Of a DNA stretch of 64,000 nt, positions 26,825 through 38,946 are shown one piece after another. The stretch lies in contig OX465584.1 of NCBI GenBank assembly GCA_950022655.1, positions 45,614,723-45,678,722 on the forward strand. The letters run 5' to 3'. A program made the translations under genes and the position numbers. Position 1 is the first letter of the stretch. Each line of letters opens with the position of its first letter. Below the pieces are notes generated by a model. It saw nothing but the letters and a program-made list of their open reading frames with translations, ran no database searches and was not told the origin of the DNA. This DNA is from Alentia gelatinosa. Lineage: Eukaryota; Annelida; Polychaeta; Phyllodocida; Polynoidae.

Positions 26825-27429
26825 TGACCTTTGAGCCATGCTCAGAGGTGACACCTCACGCCCGACTCGCGTCCGTTCACATCTGCCGTGCGAACCAGCG
26901 CCAACGAGTCCGAGCTGCTAAACCTCATGGAGTCACTCAAGCAGAACGGAGCGCCTCACAGCCCCCAGCGAACCAACGGAGAAAATAATATGTAGACAAT
27001 TGTAAAATCTTATGTGGTTTTAAGTCTGCAATGTTTGGCTGCCTGAAGAATACAAGGCGTATTTCTCTATGCAAACTGTTTTAGATGTGTGTTATTTCAA
27101 AGGTCCCTTGCCAAATACAATGTGGTCAAACATGAGCAACATATTCTGGGTGCATAATTCATTGTAATTTGAATGGACTAGCCTTTTATTGTATATTCTC
27201 ATTTTCGTCATTCTTTCCCCACACTTTTTACAGAATACCTCGATGTTTTTCATCAGAGATAACTTTCTTTCTTCGGTATTATGTCATTTCAATTATAAAA
27301 CAAGATAGTGGCAAAACTGTCAGGTTGAAGCAATAGAAGAGAAAATATCACATTCTAATTACTTCTGGATGTCTCTGAAAACCCTTGTTCATCCAACCTC
27401 TTTTTCCCCTTTATTGCCCCGGCAGCCCT

Positions 27430-27800
27430 ACATCTCGCTCCACTTGTTATGATTAAGTTCCCAGTCCACTGCGCAGCCTATACAAAAATTAGGTCTAATT
27501 CACCTGGACAGACGGAACAATTATTGCCCGAGCGGGGTCCGCCTCTGACTAATTCTAATGGACACTTGGTTGCCTTCGCTGATCACATTTGGGCTTTAGT
27601 TCACAGGGGTTTTATCGCCAACTTTCCAGTCTAATTAGCCCCCGTTCCGTTCCAGGCCCGTGCCAGGGTCTTTTTTCTCCTTGACACGAAGAAAGCCTTT
27701 GCAGAGCTGGGGTCACGGAGCTGCGCGACCTCGGGAACTGCTCAGATTAGCTCATATTACACAGAGCTAATCAAGCAATCACTATAATTGATTATGGAAC
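27430..27800. other. Candidate enhancer-like block rich in TAAT-type sites
   Basis: Unique, non-repetitive sequence with many homeodomain-type words: TCTAATTC, CTAATTCTAA, GTCTAATTAGC, CAGATTAGC, AGCTAATCAAGC and TATAATTGATTA. CCGAGCGGGG and CCTCGGGAACTG patches add GC. No coding frame. The inference is from motif density only. Confidence 0.25.
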
Positions 27801-30800
27801 GGTTCGCTTTGTGTGGGAGTGAGGTCAGAGGAATACGGGTGCGGGCATAAGGGGTAAAGGGAAGTGAGCGGGTTGAGAAACAGACCAAAACATCTGGCTT
27901 CAACTAGGATGTTATCAATGTGGGAGATGGCTGACTCAGAATTCTTTATATCGAAAAGATAATTCACCCATATGCTTCATGGAAAATACTCATATATCTA
28001 CCCTGCCAGATGTCAAGTAAATTGTGTAGTGATATAAAATGATATTACAGATGAACAAAGAGCCCCTAGACCCTAGCTCTCAATTTAGAATAAAAAACCA
28101 ACAAGGGCCATGTATGTCAATCACCATAAGAACTTACTGTAATGCGTTTGAGTAAGGGCTGGAATACAAAGAGGTAGAGCTATTGATAAATAGGGTACTA
28201 TATTTTTAGATTTGTGGTATACCAAATACTAAACAAGAGGATATACAAGAATACTGCTTATGGCAGACGAGGTTAATTTTACCTCGCTGTTACAACTAAT
28301 TCTGTAGATACCCATGCAATTGGAATAGTTATGCAATAGGGACGGACCTTTGAGTTTATTGCATTATGCGGGTGACAGCTGCTTCAATCAATCTAATGGT
28401 ACTGAATTAAAACCGGATGTTCATGATGCGCTTTATTAAACATTACTTTCCCACATCTAAGAAAATGAACACTTTACCAAACTTTACACTTTACGAAATC
28501 GTGTGTACGTTGAGAAAATGGAGAATGCCATTACTGTGGGCTTCAAATTGCTGTCTGTGTTTTGTAATACAGTCTGGCATTCGAGACAGGCCTCACCGTG
28601 TTTTGATGAGCAGTGAGTCGGTGTTATAGCTTACCCGCTGCAGGTAACCAGTAAGGACAACTCATTCAAATCCACAGTGTATAAAACCCCTGCAGGTACA
28701 AGACAGGTATACAGATTGTGTCAAAGCAATCTAGTACAATCTCCGTCTTAAGAAGGGAAACGGGTGAAAAAGAACGGGCCATAACTCAAGCCTGGCTCCC
28801 CGACCGGCTCCAACCATTATACGGCGCACGGTTACGGCCGGCTGCTGGGTTTATAGTGTAGTTCCCCAGCAAGACACAACAGGGGCTCCTTCCCAAAAAC
28901 TAATCTCCAGATTTACCGAAGACACAGAAAAAACTAAGTTTTCGATTGGTAAGTGAAGATCGTGAAGATATTCTAGTTTTAGATGAATCTATTGTAAAAT
29001 ATAAGGAACTCACTTTAATCCATTGGCTTCGATTTATGACTTTTGGGTATAGTTAATATCTCCAATGTGCTCAAGGATTTCTTGAATCTGATTTTAGGGA
29101 CAGAACCCATGCCTTTTATATGGGGGCTCCACGGCCCTATATGCCTGTGAATGAGTAGCTAGTTTTATAATTTGTTCCCCAGCAGTGGCCCCCTACCCCT
29201 ACGCAGGGACCTAACATGTAATTACTGACTACATGGGGTTAGGAACAGATCAGTCTTGAGGAAGGTTGGGAGAAGAAGGGCAGGAGAGAGGTCACCTTCC
29301 ACCTGCGCCCTCACATGCCCACCTGAACTTACAACCACCCTCCTACCCCGACCTCACCAGAACACACCCCTTGCACACTCACCGGGCCACCTCCCATAGC
29401 CCCGGGGGTCTCAGTGAAGGGGAGTAGGGATTATTTCCTGGCTATGTAGGGAGAGTTTAAGCACCATTGATTCACTCCCCATTGAAAACAATCAAATATT
29501 GTGACGGTAAACGTGTGTTATACGTCCCCATTGGTCCCTGTTTCGTGTCGAGCGCAGCTGTGTAACCAAATGTGCACCCCAAACCCCTTAGCACGACTCC
29601 GTAATACCGAAGTAAAAATTCTAAATGCCACTCAACTTGTGTTTTCAGAAATAAATAACTTTTTAAGAAGGGACACTATATCATACGTATTAATGAACCT
29701 ACACAGATTTTATCTCCCCAAACACCAGGGCAACTTATCAACTCAAGATAACTTGATGCTTACATTTTTCAAAACTGATTTGACATCGCATTTCACACCC
29801 CAGATCCCCCTACCCTTACAGCTCTGTAGCCCCCAGCCATAACCCCCTGTCATCCAGCCAGCCACTGACACACCCCACCGCCGCTTAACAGTCGGTCACA
29901 CACAAACCACTTCCAAGATCTATTATGTCAGGGTTTTTTTCAGAAAGCAGATTTGCACTTGGCTGGACCGCCTTTATAGGTGGTAATAGTAGGAGTTGCT
30001 GATGAATAGTGGCAGATTTTGTTGGTCGTCTTCGTGACTAGAGGATAGGGGAAGTTTGGTGAAGGTATATAGACCGGTTGTAGGGCATTAATGACAGAGG
30101 CCACGCTTAGTGTGTGGCATGGGAATATTGTTTCTAGATTTGCATGTTTAGTTAGTGTTTGGGTGTAATTTGTCACTGTAATCATATATAGGATATGTAA
30201 TTATCCGTATAAAAGTTGGGGGGCCTATATCGCAGAGTAATCATAATGTATACTACATCAGATGTATATATATTCCTTTGCACCCGCACCTGTCTATATA
30301 TATATATACACCTGTCTCCCTGGCATTCCCCACCAGCATTTATATGTACTTACCTGAGACTAGATTTCAATTTACCTGTCTGTGTAGAACAAAGGGCGTT
30401 CTGTGTTAGGATGGGGGAGGGGGTATTTAGGTGACGGGTGACGTGCATGTTTGGCCTAGATTTAGGCCCGCCCTGGCCTTTATTTGGATCATTAATCATT
30501 ATTTCCCGAGGAGTCGCCTAGGGCAAGACGAAGAAATCCAACGAATTACAGGTCAATGTAGGCGTTTACAAGGGTAGGGATTGGAGCTGGGTTCGGTAGG
30601 GGGAGGGGGTCCTTGAGGGGATTTTGGAAAGAAGAGTAGTTGAACCAAACGCTTAAGGATTACAATTTCTGGAGAGAAAAAAATAAATTGAATTGCTGCT
30701 CTTTGATATCGGGTATTTTCTGCGTGTGTCGTAATCTGAACTGGTCACGATGCTGTGAAGCCGACACCTCACGCGATCTACCGCGAGAAGAGAATTTATG

Positions 30801-31373
30801 CACCCCGTTTTAGAGAGATTATTATTTGGATTTCAGCTCTGTCCTTTCTTCCTACAGGCAGTTGAGATAAGATGACCCTGGGGTTATTCACCATTAAGAT
30901 TATAGGCTGGGGATGGGGTTATGCAAACGGATGTTACGCGGGGAATTGTAAAATATTGCACAATAAGCAAGTACTTAGCTCACTCCATTTGCGTCCAAAC
31001 TATGCTAAGTGCCCTTATCGAAGGCCCTTACACACAGTAAGCTAATTCAAACTACTTCCCAATGGGAGAATAAATCCCCTTTTGTAATCCATACGCGAAT
31101 GCACGCCCACAAGAGAGGCTTGCAATGAACGACGGAACAGATGCCGACCTGGCCCAAATACCAGGTGGAAAATAGAGGGAACAGAAACCCTAAAGTCGAC
31201 CCCCAGCTGAGACGGAAGTTTCTCTGCACGACCATTTGATCCTCACTCTGCTTGTTGCTAGAAAGGCCACCCTTTACAGGCTTATACGAGAGAATGCCCA
31301 TTGACGTGATTAAGGGTGTATTAAGTGAGTGAAACACAATGGAGATTACCAGGCCTGGAGGGGAGGTCCCCGC
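27801..31373. other. Gene-free stretch
   Basis: AT-rich sequence with a C-rich block at 29280-29420 and short TA runs near 30290. The ORFs at 29501-29842 and 31047-31337 have no recognisable family. Confidence 0.5.
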
Positions 31374-31605
31374 GGGGGGTTGGGGTTGGGTAGGGGGATG
31401 GAGGAGGTGTCACGAAGGCAGGGTGCCCGTTTACCCCGAGCCCCGTTGTGAGGGCTGCGTTGTAGCCCTCATTGTCACCCTCAGTGGTTCCTGTGTTTAA
31501 GACCTTTAAGTGGGGGTTGTCCACGAGGCTGGATGGGGCTTGGTGGAGCTGAATGGGGATCCGGGGGAGGTTGGGGTGAACTAGGGGGCTGGTGTGGGGG
31601 TTGGT
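31374..31605 (+). other. G-rich tract with TTGGGG-type repeats
   Basis: GGGGGGTTGGGGTTGGGTAG at 31374 followed by GGGGG is a strong quadruplex candidate. Runs of four or five G recur every 15-25 bases to 31605, all on the + strand. It lies about 1.5 kb before the four-jointed start. The open frames on both strands here are compositional. Confidence 0.65.
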
Positions 31606-31639
31606 CACACTAACCTTCAGTTTTAATCACTGTAATTTG

Positions 31640-32460
31640 CACGGCCGGCCTGCACGCCCCTTGCACACTCGGCCGATCCACCAGGGCGCGCTGCTTTTAA
31701 ACCAACTACCCGACCCACAATGCCCTGCGCCCCTGGGTATCCGGACGTCACAACCTCCCTCCCCAAGACACATTATACACAGACACCCACTCTGCTTCTC
31801 AGTTGCTTCTTCCTCCAACCAACCTTCCACCAGCCGACCGGGTGTCGCCATTCATTCGGTCATTAATAAGTCCACCGCGTCGGAATCTATTCAGCGGCCG
31901 AACGGAGGACTTTACAAAGACGAACCAAGCTGTCAGTCTCTGATTGGCTGGCGTCCGCTGTACGGGTTACTCTTTGGATGAGGTAGTTTAAGCATTGCCT
32001 CATACCCCCGACCCCTTCTCTATTGATGTGCTCCTCTAGTTTATACCGGACCCTTCACAAGAGGGGCGGCTTTTCAGTGTGTGGCGATCATTGCAATCTG
32101 ATTACCAGTCCTTGACTGGACTAGTGTCGCTGTCACTCGCGACGCGCGATACGCATCAAGGTGGGCGATAAAAAGATTGTAATCGTATTCCTGTTCCCCT
32201 TCCTATTTGCCTGCCTTGCCTTTTAAATGCATAGCCCAGGGACAGTGTCTGTGCTTCAATGTCTTTTCGCCTTCAGGGGTACGCGCCCCATAGAAGGTGG
32301 TCCGAATTTGGCGGTTGTTTCTCAACCTGATCTGAGCAGACGATATTTTGGGTGGTTGTTGTGGTCGGGACGATGGATCTTTGCATCCACAAGTGAGACT
32401 TATCGTTGATCTTTGCTAGAACACCGTGTACATATAGACTTACTCCTGTCATGTTACTGA
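31640..32460 (+). promoter_or_regulatory. Candidate promoter region of the four-jointed gene
   Basis: This is a CpG-bearing, GC-richer patch just upstream of the first coding exon. It contains CGGCCGGCC, an inverted CCAAT box (GATTGG near 31940), TTTAAA near 31698, a CCACCAGGGCGCGCTG CTCF-like word near 31679, and a CpG cluster near 32135-32155 (TCGCGACGCGCGATACGC). GCAGACGATA occurs at 32336-32345 and TGGGCGATAA at 32162. No start site is visible in the sequence itself, so the assignment rests on position and composition. Confidence 0.25.
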
Positions 32461-32482
32461 CTGTTTACTTTATCTGTTTCAG

Positions 32483-33042
32483 GTGAATCGAGACAACGTG
32501 ATTGACATCCCACCCAGCCTCGCAGGACAGACCTCGGTGGTGCGTACGGAAGGCCTCTTCCCTCATACCAACACAGAAACAGCTCGCTTGGGGAAACATC
32601 GATGCCCGACTGTGCACGGTGTAGGTGAGACAGGTAGGCTGAGTGGTGATGAAGGAGGACCAGGTCAGGGGAGCCGCACGCGGTACGCGACTTCCCTGAC
32701 ACCTTAGGCGACAGACGCTACCGGAAGTAGGAGGATGCCGTAAACTAACCATAGTCTAAAGCAGACGACATTTACCCTGGATGTCAACCATTCAGAGGCG
32801 GGGAAGCTGATTCGCTGTGCACGCACGTATCTGTTAAACATGGCTTCGGCAGTGGACACCAGCTGCAGAGACAGCTTAACCTTGTTGGTGTTGCTGACAA
32901 AATACATCGGCTAAATGGAGCTAGCGAAATGGTATGACTTTCATGGCTCTGAAGTTTGGGAAGCTGGAAGGAGCGAGGTCATGTTTTCATGATCGTCTGG
33001 ACGGGGCACCATCTTGAGGAGCCATCCACGGACGCCGCCGCC
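32483..33042 (+). other. Probable 5' UTR of the four-jointed gene, with possible upstream splice acceptor
   Basis: TTTACTTTATCTGTTTCAG ends at 32482 and is a good 3' splice site, so the first coding exon may begin at 32483 with a separate non-coding exon further upstream. The in-frame stop at 32950 and other stops make this stretch untranslated for the main frame. GCAGACGACA at 32761-32770 is one copy of a recurring 10-bp word. Transcript evidence would settle the exon start. Confidence 0.35.
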
Positions 33043-34375
33043 ATGTTGCGGCTCTGGCTGCGTCGCCGCCGCTTGTTACTGGCGTCGGTGGCGCTGACCG
33101 TGGTCCTGGTGCCGTCCTTGCTCGTCATGGTGAACATCAACGGACCGTATGTCATTGGCGCCGCCGACTACGACGCCTACGACTATGACGCCGTCGACGG
33201 TATGCGCGCCCTCGTCCACCAGATGTCGCCCAACAAGGGAAAACGTGACATCATCGGCATTCGCTTCCTGCGCAGTCCGGAGCATATCCGGACGCAGGGG
33301 GCGCGTCACAGGTACGATGAGGGCGACAGGGACGCTGAGGAGGCGTTCCCCCACACCGGAAGTATCAAAGGCCGACGCGGGGGGTCCCGTAAGGGCATCT
33401 TCCGCCGGAAGATCCAGGACAGCGAGGATGTGCCCCCGGAGGAGGTCAAAGGTTACGCCTTCCTCCATCAGAGGTCACCGGTGACGGCTAAATCCCAGGA
33501 TGTGAGCGATAATGGGGGTAAACTGAAGGAGGCCGTGGCGGACGATGAGATGTACCACGCGAGTGAGGACGAGGACGATTACGGGGTCGGGGACGCGGAG
33601 GAGGACCCCAAGGACGCCATGTTTGAACCCCAGCAGGACGATGAGAAAGACCAGGATTATCTTGAGGAGGACGAGGACGCTTATGACTACTGGTCGAGGA
33701 ACCCAGAGTTCAAAACGGGCGACTTCGACGCTATGCCGAATAAGAGTAAACACGAGTCTGTGGTTCTCAAGTACGAGGAACTTTCCACTAGTGACAAACA
33801 ACCACAGAGACTTCGCGCCGCCAAAGGCAGGTTGTCACGGGGAGGCTCAGAAGGGTCGCGGGCTGGATTACCAGCTAACGTACACAAGAAAGAGTCGAAC
33901 TTAGAAAGTAGTGTAAATTTTAATAGCAAACTACGCTTTGCTCCCAACTGTGATCCACGGTTAGGTTGTAAACCTGCGTCAATCAACCGTGACCGGACTA
34001 GAAACATGAAGCCACTGAGGCGGGCCCAAAGTGGTGTCTTCTCACAACAACAACAACAACAGAGACAGCCCTTACCTCCCCGGAGACTGCAACACGCGGC
34101 TAGTCGCTCAGGACGTTCGCGGGAGGCAGCAGTGATTAATTCAAAACGCCGATCCTCGGCTAACAGCTCATTAGATGTGGGCTTAATGAGTTCATTAGAT
34201 GATAAGACAAAGGTGGAGTACGCCCATCACTTGCCCCTGCACGAACAGCCGGCGACCCAGCTGCAGGTACCCGAACTGCCGCCACAACAGGGCGAGGTGG
34301 CCAGCAGGGCAGGCTTCATGGTGGTCCGAAATAAAATTCACTGGTCCGAGGCCGTGGAGAGGTTCGTCTCACCTG
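33043..34375 (+). CDS. FJX1: Four-jointed/FJX1-type Golgi kinase, exon 1 (signal anchor, stem, start of kinase region)
   Basis: This is the first coding exon of a four-jointed family kinase, a type II Golgi enzyme known to phosphorylate Ser/Thr in cadherin domains of Fat and Dachsous. The chosen ATG sits in GCCGCCATG. An in-frame TGA at 32950 shows the N-terminus lies in this exon; an ATG at 32989 would add 18 residues. Residues 1-10 are Arg-rich (MLRLWLRRRR) and about 11-30 form the membrane anchor. Residues about 40-55 are Tyr/Asp-rich, about 166-220 are very acidic, and 335-340 are six Gln. Basic runs and NKS and NSS glycosylation sequons follow. Residues 424-444 (motif KIHWSEAVERFVSPG) match the family motif W-S-x-x-[LV]-E-x-x-[VL]-P-x-G that opens the conserved region. 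The donor is CCTG|GTGAGT, phase 1. The 444-residue stem exceeds the whole human protein (437 aa). Family identity is sure; stem function is unknown. Confidence 0.93.
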
Positions 34376-35500
34376 GTGAGTAAATACGGCATGTTTTATT
34401 TCACCTTTTTGTATAAAGTGAAATTCACGCGGTGGGATTCGTGTACCTCACAGGGTTCAAATCACGCGAGATTCTGTTTCTTCTTAGGGGTAAATGTTGC
34501 CAACGATTTCAGGGGGAAAAGCATGTCTGAGGGAAATGGAACTCTAAAATTTAGACGAAGAAATTGTGTTAGAGTACAGAATCTCAGCAGGATTTGTGTC
34601 AGACAAACACCCTACGAGGTACATCAATCCCATCGTATGAATCCCACTCTACAACAGACACTTGCGACTTGCTGTTGGGAAATGTTTGAGCTAGGGTAAA
34701 GAACCGTCTAGTTGGAATATTCAGGAAGTCATGGAGATGACCACAGAGGCTATCCACAAGTTTGATAGTATCGATTTATATCATAGACAAATTATAAAGT
34801 GATATTCAGCATCTCAAATAATGATTGTATTTCTATCTAGGTTGTCACAAGATGGTTTACGTCAGAGATACATGTACCCTTTTACAAACACTGGTTATCT
34901 ATAATTCAACCAAAAAGTCAATGGCAACGCGAAAGGGACAGTTTATTTTTCTAGGAATTGTAACATGATTATGCTATTACCTGATAAGATGTAGTCCTCC
35001 TCATGCAAATTCCAAACTGCCTTCAATGTTGCGGATTCAATGCAATATACACAATATTTTTCCTCTCCCACATAAGAGTTATTATCAATCTACACCCCAC
35101 AAGGTGATAGGTAAAAACGTTTTGCGCAAAAGGGAAAAAGAGAAAAATTTACAAAACAATATACACAATATACTGAACATATTCCATGAAAATATCACAC
35201 GGGTTTGACTAAAATGATAAGTAATAGAGATAACGAACGTCAGGAGATGTGTTTATAACTGATGAATGGGTCTCCTAAACATGGTACCTATCTAATATTG
35301 CGTGTTGTATCTCTTCACTGTTCTCTAGTTAGACGTGGCTAGACTATTCATTTATAGGCCCGTTTCGATTGGCCGACGAAAAGTGCAGACGAAACAGCCA
35401 TTTTCATTGGCGATCACCGATATACAATCAGGGACCACAGATGGACCTTCAGCACTGCTGACGCAAAATGGAAATGGGCCCATGGACAACCAAAACGGAG

Positions 35501-35521
35501 CCCCCCCCCCCCCCCCCCCCC
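35501..35521 (+). repeat. Poly-C tract of 21
   Basis: 21 consecutive C, with CCCCGC after it. ORFs across it give runs of Pro or Gly and are artefacts. Confidence 0.95.
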
Positions 35522-38500
35522 GCCCCGCAGAAGCCCGCACTGCATGTGACGTATACGTTCCGTGTACCTTCAGTCGTGCGTGTGCACATGGCGGTAAAAA
35601 CCTGTTATTTCTTGGGATTTATTCCAAGTGACAGTTTGGCTCACTCGAGGTGGCGACGACAAACGTGCCATAGAGATGGCAGCCACCAAGGGGACTGGAC
35701 CGTGCCGGGGGCAGTGTGCACTTCACACCTCCATCCTTTGAGGGCCACCCCTCCACCCCTCACACCTCCCCGTTCTCATACCCACCTCCTCCCTTCTTAG
35801 AAGCCATCTTCTTTTGGGGTGCAGGATCCTCATTCCTGAGTAGGCTTGGGGCCTGAGGAAAAAGCCTGTGAACCTAATAGGATTTATTTGCACCAATTCA
35901 CGGTGATGTGAATGATGTGGTGACTGCCTTATATATGCCTGGTATTCAGCTGTTAATAAAGTAGGCTATACATGTATACAGGTGTTGCTAGATGCTCTTT
36001 AGTTATTTCAGCTGTGATAGTCCAAGTTGATATATTGATGTCAAATAGTCCTCGTGATTCGACCGGCCTTTACTGGTATGACTGCGAGGTCAAGAAAGGA
36101 GGATACACATTTTACTCCATTCTGAGAAAATCTCAATTAATCTGCCTCTCAGTAATAAATATTACTTTGTTTTGCATGAAAATAAATTGCTTTAACATAT
36201 ATAATAAAACCCTCTCGGTTTAAATGGCTTCCCATAGAGTAACGTTTCACATCCCTGCTTGTTAGTGTGTGATCCTGAAGTTGAAACCTAACCCGCAAGG
36301 TGAAGGGAACACCGACACATTGTGGCCATTATCGTTTAGAATATCCTCCGACTTTGAGCAGTTCCCAGAGAACCCGAGAGAGGCAAACGTGCCAAAGTTA
36401 GTAATTAATGGTGTACTGTTACACCAGACTGCTTCCATATATACTTCATCTCATTACTAACAATATCCGGATACTGCTTCGGAATTCGCTGATTCAGTAC
36501 CTGACTAGTTCCTGTTTTATCCTCTGGAAGCTTCATTTGTCTGTACCTCATCGGGTTAAATAAGCATATTAAGGCAGTATTGTTTGGTTGGCGGTGGGAT
36601 TCTATCCTAGAAACAGTAACTTTCTGGCTATCAATAGCCATGTGTATCGGTCTGGAGCTGCCCCTACTCCTACCTACCGACCACTACCGCCACCACCACT
36701 ACTCCTCAGGTGTGAAGTGGACCCATGAGGCCCTTCAGCGCCTGGAGTACCACCCCTCCAGGTGGGACAAGTGGCCATCTCTATGCAGCACACGAGCGGG
36801 CAGTGGGGCCCTCTTCCTAAATCAGCTTTAAGCATTGACCTCCCGGACCAAAGGCACCATTCAGGTAACCGGCCCCATCCGTCTATTGTAGTGCACCATT
36901 GTGTGGGGCCTACTCAGTGAGGCGACCTTTTAAAGTCACACACAGCCCGGACAAAGGTCAAGAAGACTTCTCCCCGCTCTCCAGGACGAGGAGACACCAC
37001 TGTCTGTTCTCCTGAAGGGCTTTCCGCCGTAGCCCCCGAGGCTTCCAAGTGCCCAAGTGGCCCGAGGAGGGAATTCTCTTTGGAGTATCATTGTATATGG
37101 GCACTTTATATCATGTGGTGATAGAAGCAGGATGGAACGTATCGGACATGTGGTTCACATAGGGCTTTCGATGTGCTATTGTCATCTATTTGTCAACATT
37201 ATCTGAGTAATTCAAAAATAGCAGAAACATTGGAATAAATGTGATGATTCCGCAGTGAATGAATAGACAATTATCGATGGTTTTGTATACGAGATATAAT
37301 AAAGTGCCAGACAGGACATAAATGATACAGTGTCTTTAAACTCTGAGTATGCTAGTCGAAACAAGATTTGTTAGTTACATTGTATTTGTTAGTGCCCTTT
37401 TAGGAGGGGGAAATACTCCATATTTACCATAAAAATTAACATTGATTATCCAAACTATACCATATGACATATAACCACATCATGACATATTAGATACGAT
37501 ATGCACTTGAGTATTTTCTGGGAAAAGCACACCCTGATATTGCAATGAGCAGTTGTGGTCATGACATTATCGAAATGAATCAATTTCCTTATGTGTTTAT
37601 TATTCAAGGTAAGAGTGTCACCAAGCTATTACCGGCGTCACGAGTAGCTACTTTTACATTATGATTAACACAGAAACAAGGTTACGATAGGCATAAGTTG
37701 GAGGCGCTTCGTGGAAAAGTGGAAAATGAGCAAACAGAAAACCTACAGGAGCTATGTGTACAAGAAGAGACAGGGAACAATGATCCACCTAATGGTGCCT
37801 GTACCCAAATGTCCTATCTCTGTTGTGTCAAATATAAAGGGTTAGTGATTTGGGGGCTCCGGATGAGATAAGGGTGTGCACCTGCAGACCACATGCAAAG
37901 TGACAGAGTAATTATCCCTCTGCCACATCACGTTTTAATTGACACACCTGCCCGAGTATGGACCGCCCACCTGTTTGCATGTGAGACGTTTTAGTACCTC
38001 AGACAGGTGCGACAGGTAGCACCTGTAGACCCTATGCACGGCGTTCTCTTGTATCAATGCTCCTATCGATGCCAGATATTCATGCAGTCCAAGGGTTACT
38101 TGAATAATGAAAATTTTCAAAGAAATGTGTGGCGCTTGTCCCATTACCTGTTTGATTCCCACATGAGAACAAGCTAAATTTAGGTATTTCTCCACAAAGT
38201 TCACCTAAATAATTGACAAACCCCTCCTTCCCACACCTGTAGCCATGGCGCATTAACAATTGTGTCATTTGATGCCTCAGGCTCTTAGAAGGCAATGAGT
38301 GTGTCTTCTCACCCATATACATGTACTGAAGATCAAATGACTATACATTATAATTCTAGTTTAAATTCTTCAAAATGATAAATGTCTTGTTGTTATTTTG
38401 TGGGCAAATAATGTATGGCCTATAAATATGCAACAGCTCTTCCTCCACCTAGTTTAAAATGCCTCGAATTTACCAGATACATTTCGAGTGTACCTGTAGC

Positions 38501-38920
38501 TTTATGCATTCACATATAGGGTCCTGGGCATTTAACTGCTTTCAGGGCCTCATCGGGACCTCTTGTTTAGTTTGATGCATAGCTGTCACATTGGTGACAC
38601 GGCTGACAGTGTCACTGTCACCTCTGGTTGACTCACGGTGAGTGAGCGGCCAGCGGGTGGGCCAGCAATGTCCTGCCGTACAGGAGGGCGTGTTGTATGA
38701 CCAGTTCATGTCCCCAGCGGTGTATGCTGTCCATGTGTCACATCCCATCTATGCCCGGTTCCGCCCCCGTTTATTGGGTGGTGCTGAGGCTCCTTGTTAC
38801 TCTGTAGGCGTTAGATTAGACTTGCATAAGTTTTTGATTCTGAGCATTCAATAAATGATGCAACAAAATTTGGATGAAGTACAGTACAGTATCAAACGCT
38901 CTCCTGACCAACAAGTACAT

Positions 38921-38946
38921 GTATAGAGAAATACTCTTCTCTATAC
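38921..38946. repeat. Hairpin GTATAGAGAA / TTCTCTATAC
   Basis: Perfect 10-bp arms with loop ATACTC. The arm word is shared with the 43-bp tandem repeat at 23184. Confidence 0.75.

Noticed and set aside
26518..26988. 156-residue frame
   Set aside because: Pro/Ser and Gly-rich translation of C-rich and G-rich tracts; compositional artefact.
32956..33042. Start of the four-jointed frame at 32956
   Set aside because: That codon is TTG. The first ATGs are 32989 and 33043, and 33043 has the better context and gives a normal short cytoplasmic tail.
33076..34007. Long frames on the minus strand and in other + frames across exon 1
   Set aside because: They are shadows of the GC-rich, codon-biased exon 1; none resembles a protein family, and the true frame has a clear family motif.
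34453..34466. tRNA B-box-like GGGTTCAAATC
   Set aside because: No A box at the right distance and no cloverleaf pairing around it.
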